Shown here: in pieces, positions 18,146-27,973 of the stretch | How the letters are laid out: the number at the start of each line of letters is the position of its first letter | How positions within the stretch are numbered: position 1 is the first letter of the stretch | NCBI RefSeq assembly: GCF_002706795.1 | Contig: NZ_CP017705.1 | Coordinates: 824,001 to 888,000, forward strand | Length of the DNA stretch: 64,000 nucleotides | Direction of reading: 5' to 3' | Source of the DNA: Brevibacillus laterosporus DSM 25 | Lineage (GTDB): Bacteria > Bacillota > Bacilli > Brevibacillales > Brevibacillaceae | Made by a program: the position numbers and the translations under genes | Notes under the pieces: generated by a model | Told to the model about the DNA's origin: nothing | Database searches by the model: none | What the model saw: only the letters and a program-made list of their open reading frames with translations

Positions 18146-18522
18146 TCGTTTCCCTTCCTTTTCTTTTCCAAAGAGGACCGGAGTATTGAGAGAATTTCTT
18201 CTTCCGTAAATCCTAAGTTGTTCATTCCATTTATAAAATTACCTAGCAACTCTTTTGCCATTTCTTTACGTAGCTCTGTAATTTTTTCTTCATTAGTTGT
18301 TACAAATCTCCCTGTTCCTCTGCGTGTCTCAGCAATACCTTCTCGTTCTAACTCCTGAAATGTACGTTGAATTGTATTTGGATTTACTTGTAATTCAGCC
18401 GCTAATTCACGTACGGCAGGAATTTTATCACCCGGGGCTAAACGTCCTGTTACAATTTCCTTTTTGATACACTCCATTACCTGAATATAAATCGGGATAT
18501 TAGGAGAAAACTCAGTTTTCAT
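18142..18522 (-). CDS. GntR family regulator, YtrA type
   Basis: A 126-residue regulator with a winged helix-turn-helix (IPIYIQVMECIKKEI ... VNPNTIQRTFQELEREGI) and a short helical tail, as in the YtrA subfamily. The ATG at 18522 follows GAGGAGG; the longer upstream frame has no site. It leads the ABC operon and probably represses it, releasing on cell-wall stress or a ligand as in relatives (family knowledge). Confidence 0.9.
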   Translation of the reverse strand: MKTEFSPNIPIYIQVMECIKKEIVTGRLAPGDKIPAVRELAAELQVNPNTIQRTFQELEREGIAETRRGTGRFVTTNEEKITELRKEMAKELLGNFINGMNNLGFTEEEILSILRSSLEKKRKGNE

Positions 18523-18541
18523 TTCTTTCCTCCTCAGTATC

Positions 18542-18565
18542 AGTGTACTAGATGCATAATACACT
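18542..18565. promoter_or_regulatory. Candidate operator of the GntR regulator
   Basis: AGTGTA and TACACT form arms of a 24-bp imperfect palindrome just upstream of the regulator gene's ribosome binding site, the usual place and shape for a YtrA-type autoregulatory site. Confidence 0.6.
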
Positions 18566-18700
18566 AATACTAATTGTGTGTAAATGGTTATTTTAAAAAC
18601 TATAAATAGAAAATGATATATGTAGTGAATTAGTGTAATCAACAAAGTTCCTTATTTAAAGGTTAACCCTAGGTTTGATTCCGAATATAAGCATTACGTA

Positions 18701-18738
18701 AACAAACGTCCGAACCTAAATTCGGACGTTTGTTCTTT
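18701..18738 (+). terminator. Strong bidirectional hairpin/terminator
   Basis: AACAAACGTCCGAA and TTCGGACGTTTGTT form a 14-bp perfect stem with a CCTAAA loop, followed by CTTTTATT. A near-identical hairpin occurs at 52654-52684 in the opposite orientation. Confidence 0.75.
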
Positions 18739-18775
18739 TATTATCATTATTTATTCCTTTTTCATCAAAGAAATA

Positions 18776-18971
18776 TTACTTATTCTGCGGCTCCTGTCCA
18801 CTCGCAATCCTTACCCAATCAGCCAGTTCCCCAAGGGATTGACCATAGAAACGGATATTCACGAAATTTAAAACTACCGCCTTACTAGACGATTCGGGCG
18901 AGTTATGTTCACTCCCAATTCTTTCCCCCTTGCAGGGGCCTATTACGCCCCTGATCGTGATTAAACCCGTT
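18776..18971 (-). other. Degenerate ORF or structured RNA of unknown kind
   Basis: An open frame of about 65 codons ends at 18776 but has no ATG, GTG or TTG with a ribosome binding site near its front and begins right after a stop. Its end reads VNIRFYGQSLGELADWVRIA and then SGQEPQNK. The DNA is more GC-rich than its surroundings and has G-rich/C-rich segments able to pair (GGGGCGTAATAGGCCCC near 18930-18955). It looks like the tail of a mobile element or a conserved RNA; I cannot name the family. Confidence 0.35.
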
Positions 18972-19044
18972 TCTGATTATATAGTAAAGGTAGGCGTGCA
19001 CACTTCTTTACTCTTCCTGTGGGTACCCTATCCCGTTAATTAGA

Positions 19045-19077
19045 AAAGAAAAGCATCTCAATAAGATGCTTTTCTTT
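19045..19077. terminator. Bidirectional terminator
   Basis: AAAGAAAAGCATCT pairs with AGATGCTTTTCTTT across a 5-base loop. It ends T-rich on both strands and lies 112 bases after the repeat-protein stop. Confidence 0.75.
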
Positions 19078-19188
19078 GTATATAATCGTATATATAAGAA
19101 GCGGTATCACAGTAACTATTATATTCCGTCAGAAATATCCTAGTAACGTTATTGGCACTCCTAGTGAATTCTTGTAATTTAATTTTTT

Positions 19189-20067
19189 TTATTTTTCATT
19201 CTCAATAACTTTAGAAATAGAGTCTTCTGAAGCCAACACTACATTATTTCCTGCAATTCTTGTATGTTCCCATTTTCCCTTATTGCTTACTTTAACTTTA
19301 TCTCCTACTTTATAGGAGTGACCTACCGAAAGGATGACCTCAACTTTCTCCTTTTTTCCTTCGTTGTTTTTGTACTCAACTACAACATAACCATAATTAC
19401 TATCTGATTCTTTAACCGAACCGATTATAAAGTCTTCAGCTTCATTCTCAATAACTTTAGAAATAGAGTCTTCTGAAGCCAACACTACATTTTTTCCTGC
19501 AATTCTTGTATGTTCCCATTTTCCCTTATTGCTTACTTTAACTTTATCTCCTACTTTATAGGAGTGACCTACCGAAAGGATGACCTCAACTTTCTCCTTT
19601 TTTCCTTCATTGTTTTTGTACTCAACTACAACATAACCATAATTACTATCTGATTCTTTAACCGAACCGATTATAAAGTCTTCAGTTTCATTCTCAATAA
19701 CTTTAGAAATAGAGTCTTCTGAAGCCAACACTACATTATTTCCTGCGATTCTTGTATGTTCCCATTTTCCCTTATTGCTTACTTTAACTTTATCTCCTAC
19801 TTTATAGGAGTGACCTACCGAAAGGATGACCTCAACTTTCTCCTTTTTTCCTTCGTTGTTTATGTACTCAACAACAACATAACCGTAATCGCTATCTGAT
19901 TCTATGATCGAACCAATTATAAAGTCTTCGGTTTGTTGTGAATTACTCTCTGCAATAGAAAGACTAGAAGGGTTAGCTGCATTAACTGTTATAATCTCTA
20001 ATCCTGGAAGATTCGCCCCCAATAAAGTTCCAACACTTAATACGCCTGTTAATACTAATTTTTTCAT
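19189..20067 (-). CDS. Secreted protein of three near-identical 82-residue repeats
   Basis: A 292-residue protein with a Sec signal peptide (cleavage likely after VNAA) and three copies of an 82-residue unit. Each unit runs from EDFIIGS through YGYVVVEY, KVEVILSVGHSYKVGDKVKV and KWEHTRIAG to SISKVIENE. The unit is Val/Lys-rich with the alternation of a small beta-barrel (OB/SH3-like), probably binding a surface polymer or partner. Start at ATG 20067 (GGAG 12 bases before). No family is recognised. Promoter and leader are unusual (see 20105-20171). Confidence 0.75.
   Translation of the reverse strand: MKKLVLTGVLSVGTLLGANLPGLEIITVNAANPSSLSIAESNSQQTEDFIIGSIIESDSDYGYVVVEYINNEGKKEKVEVILSVGHSYKVGDKVKVSNKGKWEHTRIAGNNVVLASEDSISKVIENETEDFIIGSVKESDSNYGYVVVEYKNNEGKKEKVEVILSVGHSYKVGDKVKVSNKGKWEHTRIAGKNVVLASEDSISKVIENEAEDFIIGSVKESDSNYGYVVVEYKNNEGKKEKVEVILSVGHSYKVGDKVKVSNKGKWEHTRIAGNNVVLASEDSISKVIENEK
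19201..19938 (-). repeat. Three tandem 246-bp coding repeats
   Basis: The same DNA segment recurs at exactly 246-base spacing (CTCAATAACT at 19201, 19447 and 19693). Copies differ at only a few bases, so the array is recent or kept uniform by recombination, and its copy number could change. Confidence 0.9.
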
Positions 20068-20104
20068 AGTTGTATATTCTCCATTCATAATTTTTTTGCT
20101 ATAT

Positions 20105-20119
20105 CTAGTAAATTTTCAT
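20105..20119 (-). promoter_or_regulatory. Four-codon leader ORF with a perfect ribosome binding site
   Basis: AAGGAGGT (20126-20133) is followed 6 bases later by ATG AAA ATT TAC TAG. The repeat-protein gene begins about 50 bases downstream with a much weaker site. This may be a regulatory leader peptide, or the strong site may be what remains after a mutation moved the start. Confidence 0.45.
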
Positions 20120-20135
20120 CTAATTACCTCCTTAG

Positions 20136-20171
20136 GTAACTATTATAGTTACAATTTATTTTTTAAGTCAA
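20136..20171 (-). promoter_or_regulatory. Promoter with palindromic operator over the -10
   Basis: On the minus strand TTGACT (20166-20171) and TATAAT (20142-20147) are 18 bases apart, a near-consensus promoter. The -10 lies inside the 17-bp palindrome GTAACTATAATAGTTAC (8-1-8 arms), an obvious place for a repressor. The transcript would start only a few bases before the leader ribosome binding site. Confidence 0.7.
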
Positions 20172-20213
20172 TATAAAAAAACCTTACAATTTTGTAAGGT
20201 AAAATAAAATAAT

Positions 20214-20255
20214 AATGATAAAAATAATATAAGGATGTATATTATTTTTATCATT
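20214..20255. repeat. 17-bp perfect inverted repeat
   Basis: AATGATAAAAATAATAT and its exact complement at 20239-20255 flank an 8-base loop, and a second hairpin (ACCTTACAA/TTGTAAGGT, 20181-20200) lies beside it. They sit between the repeat-protein promoter and the broken DUF3298 gene and may end transcription of the latter. Confidence 0.6.
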
Positions 20256-20427
20256 TTTAATAGTATGTACCGAAAAATTACCGTGAAAAAGATATACTGA
20301 GTTCCTCTATTCCTCCTCATACAGCAATAGAAAGTCTATTCTAGTCAATAAGATTACGTTTTGAAAAGGTAGCAATAACACTCTGCTGTATCTACAGAGT
20401 AGACGCCCCCTACAAGCATATATTTCT

Positions 20428-20721
20428 TTAGTTAACAAAAGGAGAACGTGGGCCAATTTCGTACTGGACGAACTTAATTACAAGGTTTCCATCCTTGACC
20501 AGAAATCCTTGCGTATCTGAGATAGAGGTAAAGGTGAAGAATTCGGCATTCTCATTCTTCTTGATGTGTTTTTGAATCTCCTTGTTAATAATCTCCTTGA
20601 AATTTACACCTTGTGCAAATAGATCGGACAATTGTATGATTTCCCCTTGTTGATCCATCTGGTCTAAATCTTTTAGAGAAAAGTATCCTAAATCTCGAAT
20701 ACATAAATCTCCTCTTGGTAC
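20428..20721 (-). pseudogene. DUF3298 (RsiV-like) domain remnant
   Basis: The frame gives the last part of a DUF3298 domain: [12 protein letters not shown] ... [10 protein letters not shown] ... and the closing [20 protein letters not shown], the family's C-terminal pattern. A stop at 20722 breaks it and the N-terminal half is not found in any nearby frame. Intact relatives are extracytoplasmic lysozyme-sensing or anti-sigma proteins. Called a pseudogene because only about 95 residues remain and no start fits. Confidence 0.65.
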
Positions 20722-20974
20722 TTACTAGTTCGTTGCACAAAAACAACATCTTTAGCAAGATCTTGTAACGTATTTGGGGATAAGAAGCTTTAAATTTCTT
20801 GAGCAAATAGTTGTAATTCATCAGAGACAGAAATTGACATACAAAAACGCCATCCTTTCCTATGATTCTACAGAAAGAATAGCGTATTTTTTCATTTTAG
20901 GGGGTATTTTCTTTTGTTAGCTTGATAGCGATGTGGTGCTACCCCTAGTAGACGGATAATCAAAAAGTGACTTA

Positions 20975-21928
20975 CTATATTTCAGTTCTAATTAGTGGAA
21001 CTTTAATCTCTTGAACGACAGTTCCACTCCCGTTATTGTTTCGTGACTTTGAATCTGTGATGTCTTCAATTTTTAAAATGAAGTCCGTTCCATAATCAGA
21101 TTTGAAAGTACCTTGGCCTTTAACGATTACATCTCTTCCACTAGGTTGAAAGTTTCTGAAATCTCCCCATCCTTTTTGTTGGCATTTGGTAAGTACAGCA
21201 CCTATATTTACTCCTCCGCCATTGGGATAACCTGGTGAAACCCTCCAAGCTATACCCCCAACATTTGCGTAAAGGTTAGCTTCACCTGAAATAGATCCAG
21301 TATTTAGGTATGCTAAAACTCTAAAGGTTTTACCTGCTGGTACTTTAATTTTTTGTGATGGGCTTTTATATGATACTTGTTTAGTTTTAGTATCAGTGGA
21401 AGAATTTTGAAAGTTATATTCAGTAGAAGCTTCCATGCTACCCTGAGCAATCGGGAATTTCATGGTAGCAGTGGTTTTGACTCCTAATTTTAATCCATGA
21501 GTTGTTGTATTTGAAGTGCTTTCCGTATAGGTATAGGTAAACTCGGGTGTTAACAGCTCTTGATCCATTGTTCCTTTTGAGTTATCTAATACGTTTCTTC
21601 CCGCATATAAAGGTGTCCCCGATACTTCGGTTGGACTTCCTTCTAATGTAGCCCATGCATTATTTACTTTATACTGTGAAATTCTTCTTTCGCCAATAAC
21701 ATTTTTAGGTGGTGCTAAGATAACAATACCTTGAGTTGGACTATTAGAGAATTGTGGTTCATCACTGGGTTTGAAGTTAGCATTCCATGCTTCATTAAAG
21801 GTTCCGGCTTCATCTTCTCTTGCCAAGTCCCGTAATCTTTCTTGAACATCTGTGGATGACGCATGAACAAATTGCGTACTCGAAAAAAGGAACACACCTA
21901 CAAGAAATAAACTTGCAAATTTTTTCAT
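20975..21928 (-). CDS. ETX/MTX2-family aerolysin-type pore-forming toxin (Mpp75-like)
   Basis: A 317-residue secreted protein: Sec signal peptide (cleavage likely after VHA, about residue 23), then a beta-rich chain with the Ser/Thr-rich strand pairs of ETX/MTX2 toxins (EFTYTYTESTSNTTTHGLKL, followed by a segment ending STEYNFQNSSTDTK), which form the membrane-inserting hairpin. The downstream VPAGKTFRVLAYLNTGSISG segment is also typical. Length and features fit Mpp75/Cry75 proteins known from B. laterosporus (recalled, not searched). The ATG follows GGGAGGAT. Remains of an IS4 transposase begin about 100 bases upstream, so its promoter region may be IS-derived. Confidence 0.88.
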   Translation of the reverse strand: MKKFASLFLVGVFLFSSTQFVHASSTDVQERLRDLAREDEAGTFNEAWNANFKPSDEPQFSNSPTQGIVILAPPKNVIGERRISQYKVNNAWATLEGSPTEVSGTPLYAGRNVLDNSKGTMDQELLTPEFTYTYTESTSNTTTHGLKLGVKTTATMKFPIAQGSMEASTEYNFQNSSTDTKTKQVSYKSPSQKIKVPAGKTFRVLAYLNTGSISGEANLYANVGGIAWRVSPGYPNGGGVNIGAVLTKCQQKGWGDFRNFQPSGRDVIVKGQGTFKSDYGTDFILKIEDITDSKSRNNNGSGTVVQEIKVPLIRTEI

Positions 21929-22029
21929 AAAAATCCTCCCGTTAATATTTTATTTGTGAATATATTCACAAATAAAATCATATAATTAAATTCCACTATT
22001 TTCATTATGTAATCAGATATGTTCATAAA

Positions 22030-22427
22030 TTCTCCATTTTCTGGTCCTGCTTCAACGTGTAGGAACTGTCCACTAAGAAGGTCATATTCTAACTGAATTT
22101 TAACACCGGCTGTATGGCTACCTTCCCCCAGATCCTTTATAAGCAGAAGCAAAGATATCCGGAAGCTGAAAAGTAGTGGAGTCTAGTATGCGGATTCTAT
22201 GAAACAAAGTCGCGTAACCATGAAGTATTGTATCGGCAGCGTATAGCTTTTGAATAGAAGGTGTGAAAAAATTCGTTGAAGAAATTGTAGGGCTTGTCTA
22301 TTAAATCGCTTATTTAGTCCTTCCGGACTCATTAATATCCCAGTGTATGCCTCTAAACGACTACATAATTTCATTAAAGATGTGCTCGCAACCTTTTGAC
22401 TTAACCATTGGATCTGAGTCAATATCT
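22030..22427 (-). pseudogene. IS4-family transposase remnant
   Basis: Pieces in different frames read like one IS4-family transposase. First comes an N-terminal section ([39 protein letters not shown]), then [20 protein letters not shown] with the first catalytic Asp, then SHTAGVKIQLEYDLLSGQFL. At least one frameshift lies near 22155. Both ends are gone: the front is cut by the IS3 element at 22428 and the rear fades out before the toxin gene. Confidence 0.8.
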
Positions 22428-22448
22428 TGAACACAAAAAAGTTAAGTG

Positions 22449-23182
22449 CTAGGATGCGTTTCTCAGCAAATCTTCTACTGCTTGTGGTGTTTTGTATCCT
22501 AAACCTCCATGTATCCGTTTGCGATTGTACCAGCCTTCTAGATATGTAAAAAGCGCAAGCTTTGCTGACTTATAATCTATGTACGTCACATGGTTTACTT
22601 CTTCTTTTTTCAGTATGGCATGAAATGACTCCATGCAGGCATTATCATAGGGGCACCCCTTTTTGCTACATGAGTGAATTATGTGGTATTCCTCAACACG
22701 CTATGCGAAATCTTGACTTGTGCTAACCTTACTGTCATATTCTGAGAAAAAGAGTATCCAACAATTTTCTTTGAATGTAGATCAAGAACGGATGCCAAAT
22801 AGCACCATCCATCTCGAAGAGTATGGATATAGGTAATATCTGCTACCCATTTCTCGTTAATAGAGGTTGTTGTAAAGTCTTGATCTAGTATATTAGGTCC
22901 TTCTATTACTCTATCTTTACTTGATTGCGGGCGGAATTTCTTCCTTGTAATTGATCGAATGTCTGCCTTTTTCATAAGTCGCTGAGTTCTCTTCAAACTA
23001 ATAGAAATACCTTCACTTCTTAGCAGAAAATGAATTTTTGGAGCACCATAACGTCCCTTACTTTCCAGGTGAATTTGCATGATTCTTTTCGTAATCTGCT
23101 GGTTTTCATTTTCACGAGGGGAAGCTTCTTTCTTATAGGACTGGTAGTAAGTGCTCCTTGGTATATTTAGTACCTCACACAT
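22449..23182 (-). pseudogene. IS3-family OrfB with internal deletion
   Basis: The rve-type integrase begins with MCEVLNIPRSTYYQSYKKEA, has the first catalytic Asp in WVADITYI, then loses frame after about residue 160 (near 22690). The reading resumes in another frame at HSCSKKGCPYDNACMESFHA and ends [10 protein letters not shown], which contains the catalytic Glu region of the DDE set. The middle with the second Asp (about 60 residues) is absent, so it should be inactive. Confidence 0.85.
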
Positions 23183-23241
23183 AATCTGGATAGGATGCTT
23201 TTCTTTATTCGTCTCAATGAATTGGTTTAACTCAGCTGCGT

Positions 23242-23517
23242 CTATTTTTTCGCGAATATGGCCATAGCCTTTTTTAGAATTTCATTTTCTTGCTTCAATC
23301 GGAGCATTTCTTTCTGCATAGCAGCAACTTCTTTTGGTGTAATGGCTTTTTCTCCTTCTCCGAAAGGAGTAAATTCTTTCACCCATTTATAAATGGTTAC
23401 TTCTGATATGCCATATTCGCTAGATAAACTCTTTACCTTGTGACCAGAATGATAAAGGTCTACAATTGTTCTTTTAAAATCTTCCTTGTATTTCTTGTTT
23501 GTACTATTTTGTTTCAT
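23242..23517 (-). CDS. IS3-family OrfA
   Basis: A 91-residue HTH_Tnp_1 protein (YGISEVTIYKWVKEF) with a C-terminal leucine-zipper-like coiled coil (MLRLKQENEILKKAMAIF). An A6G slippery run near the end of the gene is where IS3 elements make their -1 frameshift to OrfB. Intact, but its partner OrfB is broken. Confidence 0.88.
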   Translation of the reverse strand: MKQNSTNKKYKEDFKRTIVDLYHSGHKVKSLSSEYGISEVTIYKWVKEFTPFGEGEKAITPKEVAAMQKEMLRLKQENEILKKAMAIFAKK

Positions 23518-23685
23518 CCGTACTCATCTCCTATAAGTTCATTGTAAGAACTTAACTAAGAGGTGTCCATGAAACTATACTAACTCCAGGTGTCCTTTTG
23601 TAATTCGAAATACCCTGAATCCCTTAGATAACAAAAGAAGGAATCGTTTGCTGCCCAAGCTCTTTGCTTACAACAGAGCTTTCTA

Positions 23686-25350
23686 TCATTCTCTGATCGG
23701 AATAACGGCATCATGTATGAACTGATCTAGACGTTTCTGATGATTACTCACTTCTTCTCTGCTCCACCCCAGCTTTTGGGCCATATAGGCGATAACGGGC
23801 TCCTTCCAATCTCGAACCCCCTGTATATTAAAATAGAGGTCTCCTGTGCGACGAATAAAGAAATCCTCTGGAGTCGTTGCCATCTCTTCTTCTATCGCAT
23901 ACATAAGGGGTCCAAAAACATGTGTAGGCAATCCGGATTCCGCTCTTTCTGCCTCATGTTCACTTATTCGTGAGAAAATGCGAGATACATTTGAGCCATA
24001 GCGAGCAACTAACTGCTCTGCTTCCTGTTCGGATAGGCCGATCGAGATGCCTTCCTTTATCTTGTCCTTCTTAAATAACTCAAACTTGTCGGCACCACCT
24101 ACATCACCGCCAGATAAACGGATTTGATCAGTTGTACAACGTGGATAATTCCCTTGACCTTCTGTTTTGAATTGCTCGACTAGTAGATCAACAATTCTCT
24201 CAGCCATTTTGCGGTACCCAGTCAGCTTCCCGCCTGCAATTGTTAAAAGATTTGATTCGGACATAAAAATCTCGTCCTTACGCGAAAGCTCAGATGGGGA
24301 TTTGCCATCCTCGTGTATTAACGGACGTAAGCCTGCCCAGCTTGATTCTACGTCCTCTCCTGTCAATTCAAGCGATGGGAACATAAAATTAGTCGCACGA
24401 AGAATGTAGTCTCGATCCTCTACAGTTATTTTGGGGTTAGCAATGTCCCCCTGATAGTTCGTATCCGTTGTTCCTACGTACGTCTTATTATCTCGTGGAA
24501 TCGCAAACACCATGCGTCCATCCGGTGTATCAAAATAAATAGATTGTTTTAACGGAAATCTTTTTTTGTCAATCACGATATGAACACCTTTGGTGACATG
24601 TAGTCTCTTGCCTTTGTTAGAGCCATCGATTTCTCGAATGGTATCAACCCATGGACCTGCCGCATTAATGATTTTCTTGGCACGGATCGTAATTTTTTCC
24701 CCACTGATTTGGTCAATAGCTACGACCCCTACTACCTTGCCATGCTCATACAACAAATCCTCTGCTTTCACATAATTGATAGCAGTTGCTCCCCGTCGCA
24801 CCGCTTCCTTCATCACTTCCATCGTTAGACGAGCATCATCTGTCCGATATTCTACGTAATAACCGCCACCTTTTAGCTTTTCCTTGGCCAATAACGGCTC
24901 TTTTGCTAGGGTTTGCTCCTTGTTCAGCATGATACGACGCTCATTTTTCTTAACCCCGGCTAATGCGTCATACACTCGTAAGCCTATCGAAGTAGCAAAT
25001 TTACCATACGTTCCTCCTTCTATCATGGGAAGAAGCATCCACTCTGGCGTAGTGACATGGGGAGCATTTTCATATACGATGGCCCGTTCCCGTCCTACCT
25101 CCGCAACCAGCTTAAATTCCAGCTGTTTTAAATAGCGCAAACCTCCATGCACTAGTTTTGTCGAACGACTAGAGGTCCCGGCAGCAAAATCCTGCATGTC
25201 AATCAAAGCCGTATTTATCCCACGTACTTGTGCATCCAGTGCTATTCCCGCCCCAGTGATTCCGCCTCCGATCACCAGCAGATCATATTCCTGTATCTCC
25301 ATATCACGCAATAATTGTCCGCGATATAAGCTTGAAAATGGCTTTGTCAT
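23686..25350 (-). CDS. glpD: Glycerol-3-phosphate dehydrogenase
   Basis: FAD-dependent, membrane-associated dehydrogenase turning sn-glycerol 3-phosphate into dihydroxyacetone phosphate and passing electrons to menaquinone. The N-terminal FAD-binding motif is DLLVIGGGITGAGIALDAQV (about residues 23-42). Family segments RSTKLVHGGLRYL and SWAGLRPLI are present, and the 554-residue length is normal. The ATG at 25350 is preferred; the GTG at 25356 lies too close to AGGAGA. Its leader carries a GlpP-type terminator/antiterminator. Confidence 0.95.
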   Translation of the reverse strand: MTKPFSSLYRGQLLRDMEIQEYDLLVIGGGITGAGIALDAQVRGINTALIDMQDFAAGTSSRSTKLVHGGLRYLKQLEFKLVAEVGRERAIVYENAPHVTTPEWMLLPMIEGGTYGKFATSIGLRVYDALAGVKKNERRIMLNKEQTLAKEPLLAKEKLKGGGYYVEYRTDDARLTMEVMKEAVRRGATAINYVKAEDLLYEHGKVVGVVAIDQISGEKITIRAKKIINAAGPWVDTIREIDGSNKGKRLHVTKGVHIVIDKKRFPLKQSIYFDTPDGRMVFAIPRDNKTYVGTTDTNYQGDIANPKITVEDRDYILRATNFMFPSLELTGEDVESSWAGLRPLIHEDGKSPSELSRKDEIFMSESNLLTIAGGKLTGYRKMAERIVDLLVEQFKTEGQGNYPRCTTDQIRLSGGDVGGADKFELFKKDKIKEGISIGLSEQEAEQLVARYGSNVSRIFSRISEHEAERAESGLPTHVFGPLMYAIEEEMATTPEDFFIRRTGDLYFNIQGVRDWKEPVIAYMAQKLGWSREEVSNHQKRLDQFIHDAVIPIRE

Positions 25351-25403
25351 CCTCACTCACTCTCCTGTACATAATAACGAGCACAATTCTTCGTCAGGTG
25401 AAT

Positions 25404-25455
25404 AAAAAAAGACCACAACAAGATCCTTCTCAATCATAAGGATCTGCTGTGGTCT
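25404..25455 (-). promoter_or_regulatory. GlpP-type attenuator ahead of glpD
   Basis: On the minus strand an AGACCACAGCAGATCCTT arm pairs with AAGGATCTTGTTGTGGTCT and ends in a T run. In B. subtilis such a terminator in the glpD leader is read through when GlpP with glycerol 3-phosphate binds the mRNA. A matching layout precedes glpF. Confidence 0.85.
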
Positions 25456-25525
25456 ACTCCCATTCTCCGACCAATATTAACTTGTCTATTTGATAACAAA
25501 AGTATAGCGTAGTTTACTGGTAGCT

Positions 25526-27037
<1,512 letters not shown>

Positions 27038-27080
27038 TCACTCATCCCTTTTCCCTGTTATTCAGTATTTTCTCTCTAGT

Positions 27081-27791
27081 CTAAGCAAGAAATACGATTT
27101 TATAAAAAAGCGCTGCCAAAACTCCTCCCGCAATTGGTCCAACAACCGGAATCCAAGCATAACCCCAGTTGGAAGTTCCTTTTCCAGCAATCGGGAGCAG
27201 AAAGTGGGCGAGACGTGGTCCTAAATCTCTCGCTGGATTAATCGCATACCCTGTCGTGCCACCTAGGGATACCCCAATGCTAATGATTAAAAGTCCTACC
27301 ACAAACGGATTTAATCCATCTACAAATTTATTCGCTCCAATCGCAAGAATACCAAAAACCAGAATAAAAGTACCAATAATTTCACTTAAAAGATTACCTA
27401 GCGTATTTGGAATGGCAGGATCAGTTGCAAAAACAGCCAATTTCGCCCCTTTATCCTCTGTTTGTTTCCAGTGAGGCAGATAGTGTAGCCAAACAATTAC
27501 AGCGCCCAAAAAAGCTCCCAACATCTGTGCCACGATATACAACGGTACGTCAGCCCAAGCAAACCTATCGATGGTAGCTAACGCAATCGTAAGGGCTGGA
27601 TTTAGATGAGCGCCACTTATCCCGCCCACAGCATAAGCTCCCATGGTAACGGCCAACCCCCAGCCAATCGTAATGACAATCCACCCTGAATTTTGCGCTT
27701 TTGATTTATGAAGAACAACCCCTCCTACTACGCCGCCCCCCAAAATAATTAAAAGCATGGTACCAACCAATTCTCCTACAAATGGTGACAT
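27081..27791 (-). CDS. glpF: Glycerol uptake facilitator (aquaglyceroporin)
   Basis: A MIP-family channel of 236 residues and six helices with both NPA boxes: SGAHLNPALT (first) and YAINPARDLGPR (second, with the Asp after the box that marks glycerol facilitators). It lets glycerol diffuse into the cell for GlpK. First gene of glpFK, behind a GlpP-type attenuator. Confidence 0.96.
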   Translation of the reverse strand: MSPFVGELVGTMLLIILGGGVVGGVVLHKSKAQNSGWIVITIGWGLAVTMGAYAVGGISGAHLNPALTIALATIDRFAWADVPLYIVAQMLGAFLGAVIVWLHYLPHWKQTEDKGAKLAVFATDPAIPNTLGNLLSEIIGTFILVFGILAIGANKFVDGLNPFVVGLLIISIGVSLGGTTGYAINPARDLGPRLAHFLLPIAGKGTSNWGYAWIPVVGPIAGGVLAALFYKIVFLA

Positions 27792-27824
27792 CTTATGTAT
27801 CCCCCTTTATGCTTTGACTGACAA

Positions 27825-27879
27825 CAAAAAACCCACAGGAAACAATCCCTATAATACCATAGGGAAGCCTCTGTGGGTC
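27825..27879 (-). promoter_or_regulatory. GlpP-type attenuator ahead of glpFK
   Basis: On the minus strand ACCCACAGAGG pairs with CCTGTGGGT, enclosing a second internal pairing (TCCCTAT/ATAGGGA), and is followed by a T run. It lies about 35 bases before glpF. The glpP gene sits just upstream. Confidence 0.85.
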
Positions 27880-27973
27880 TCCGATTCTCCATCACCTGAT
27901 TAACTTTATATCCCATTTAAACAAACAAAAGATAATTCTGTCAACAATGAATTATCAGGGAATGAGAAAGATT

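Larger units (their letters stand above)
22428..23569 (-). mobile_element. Damaged IS3-family insertion sequence
   Basis: Imperfect terminal inverted repeats are visible. The left end reads TGAACACAAAAAAGTTAAGT inward; the right end, read on the minus strand, starts TGGACACCTCTTAGTTAAGT. They agree at TG-ACAC and AGTTAAGT. The element encodes OrfA and a broken OrfB and is about 1.14 kb, shorter than intact relatives because part of OrfB is missing. No matching target duplication was seen. It is inserted in the IS4 remnant. Confidence 0.8.

Noticed and set aside
19201..19938. CRISPR array
   Set aside because: The 246-bp repeats are contiguous, coding and without spacers.
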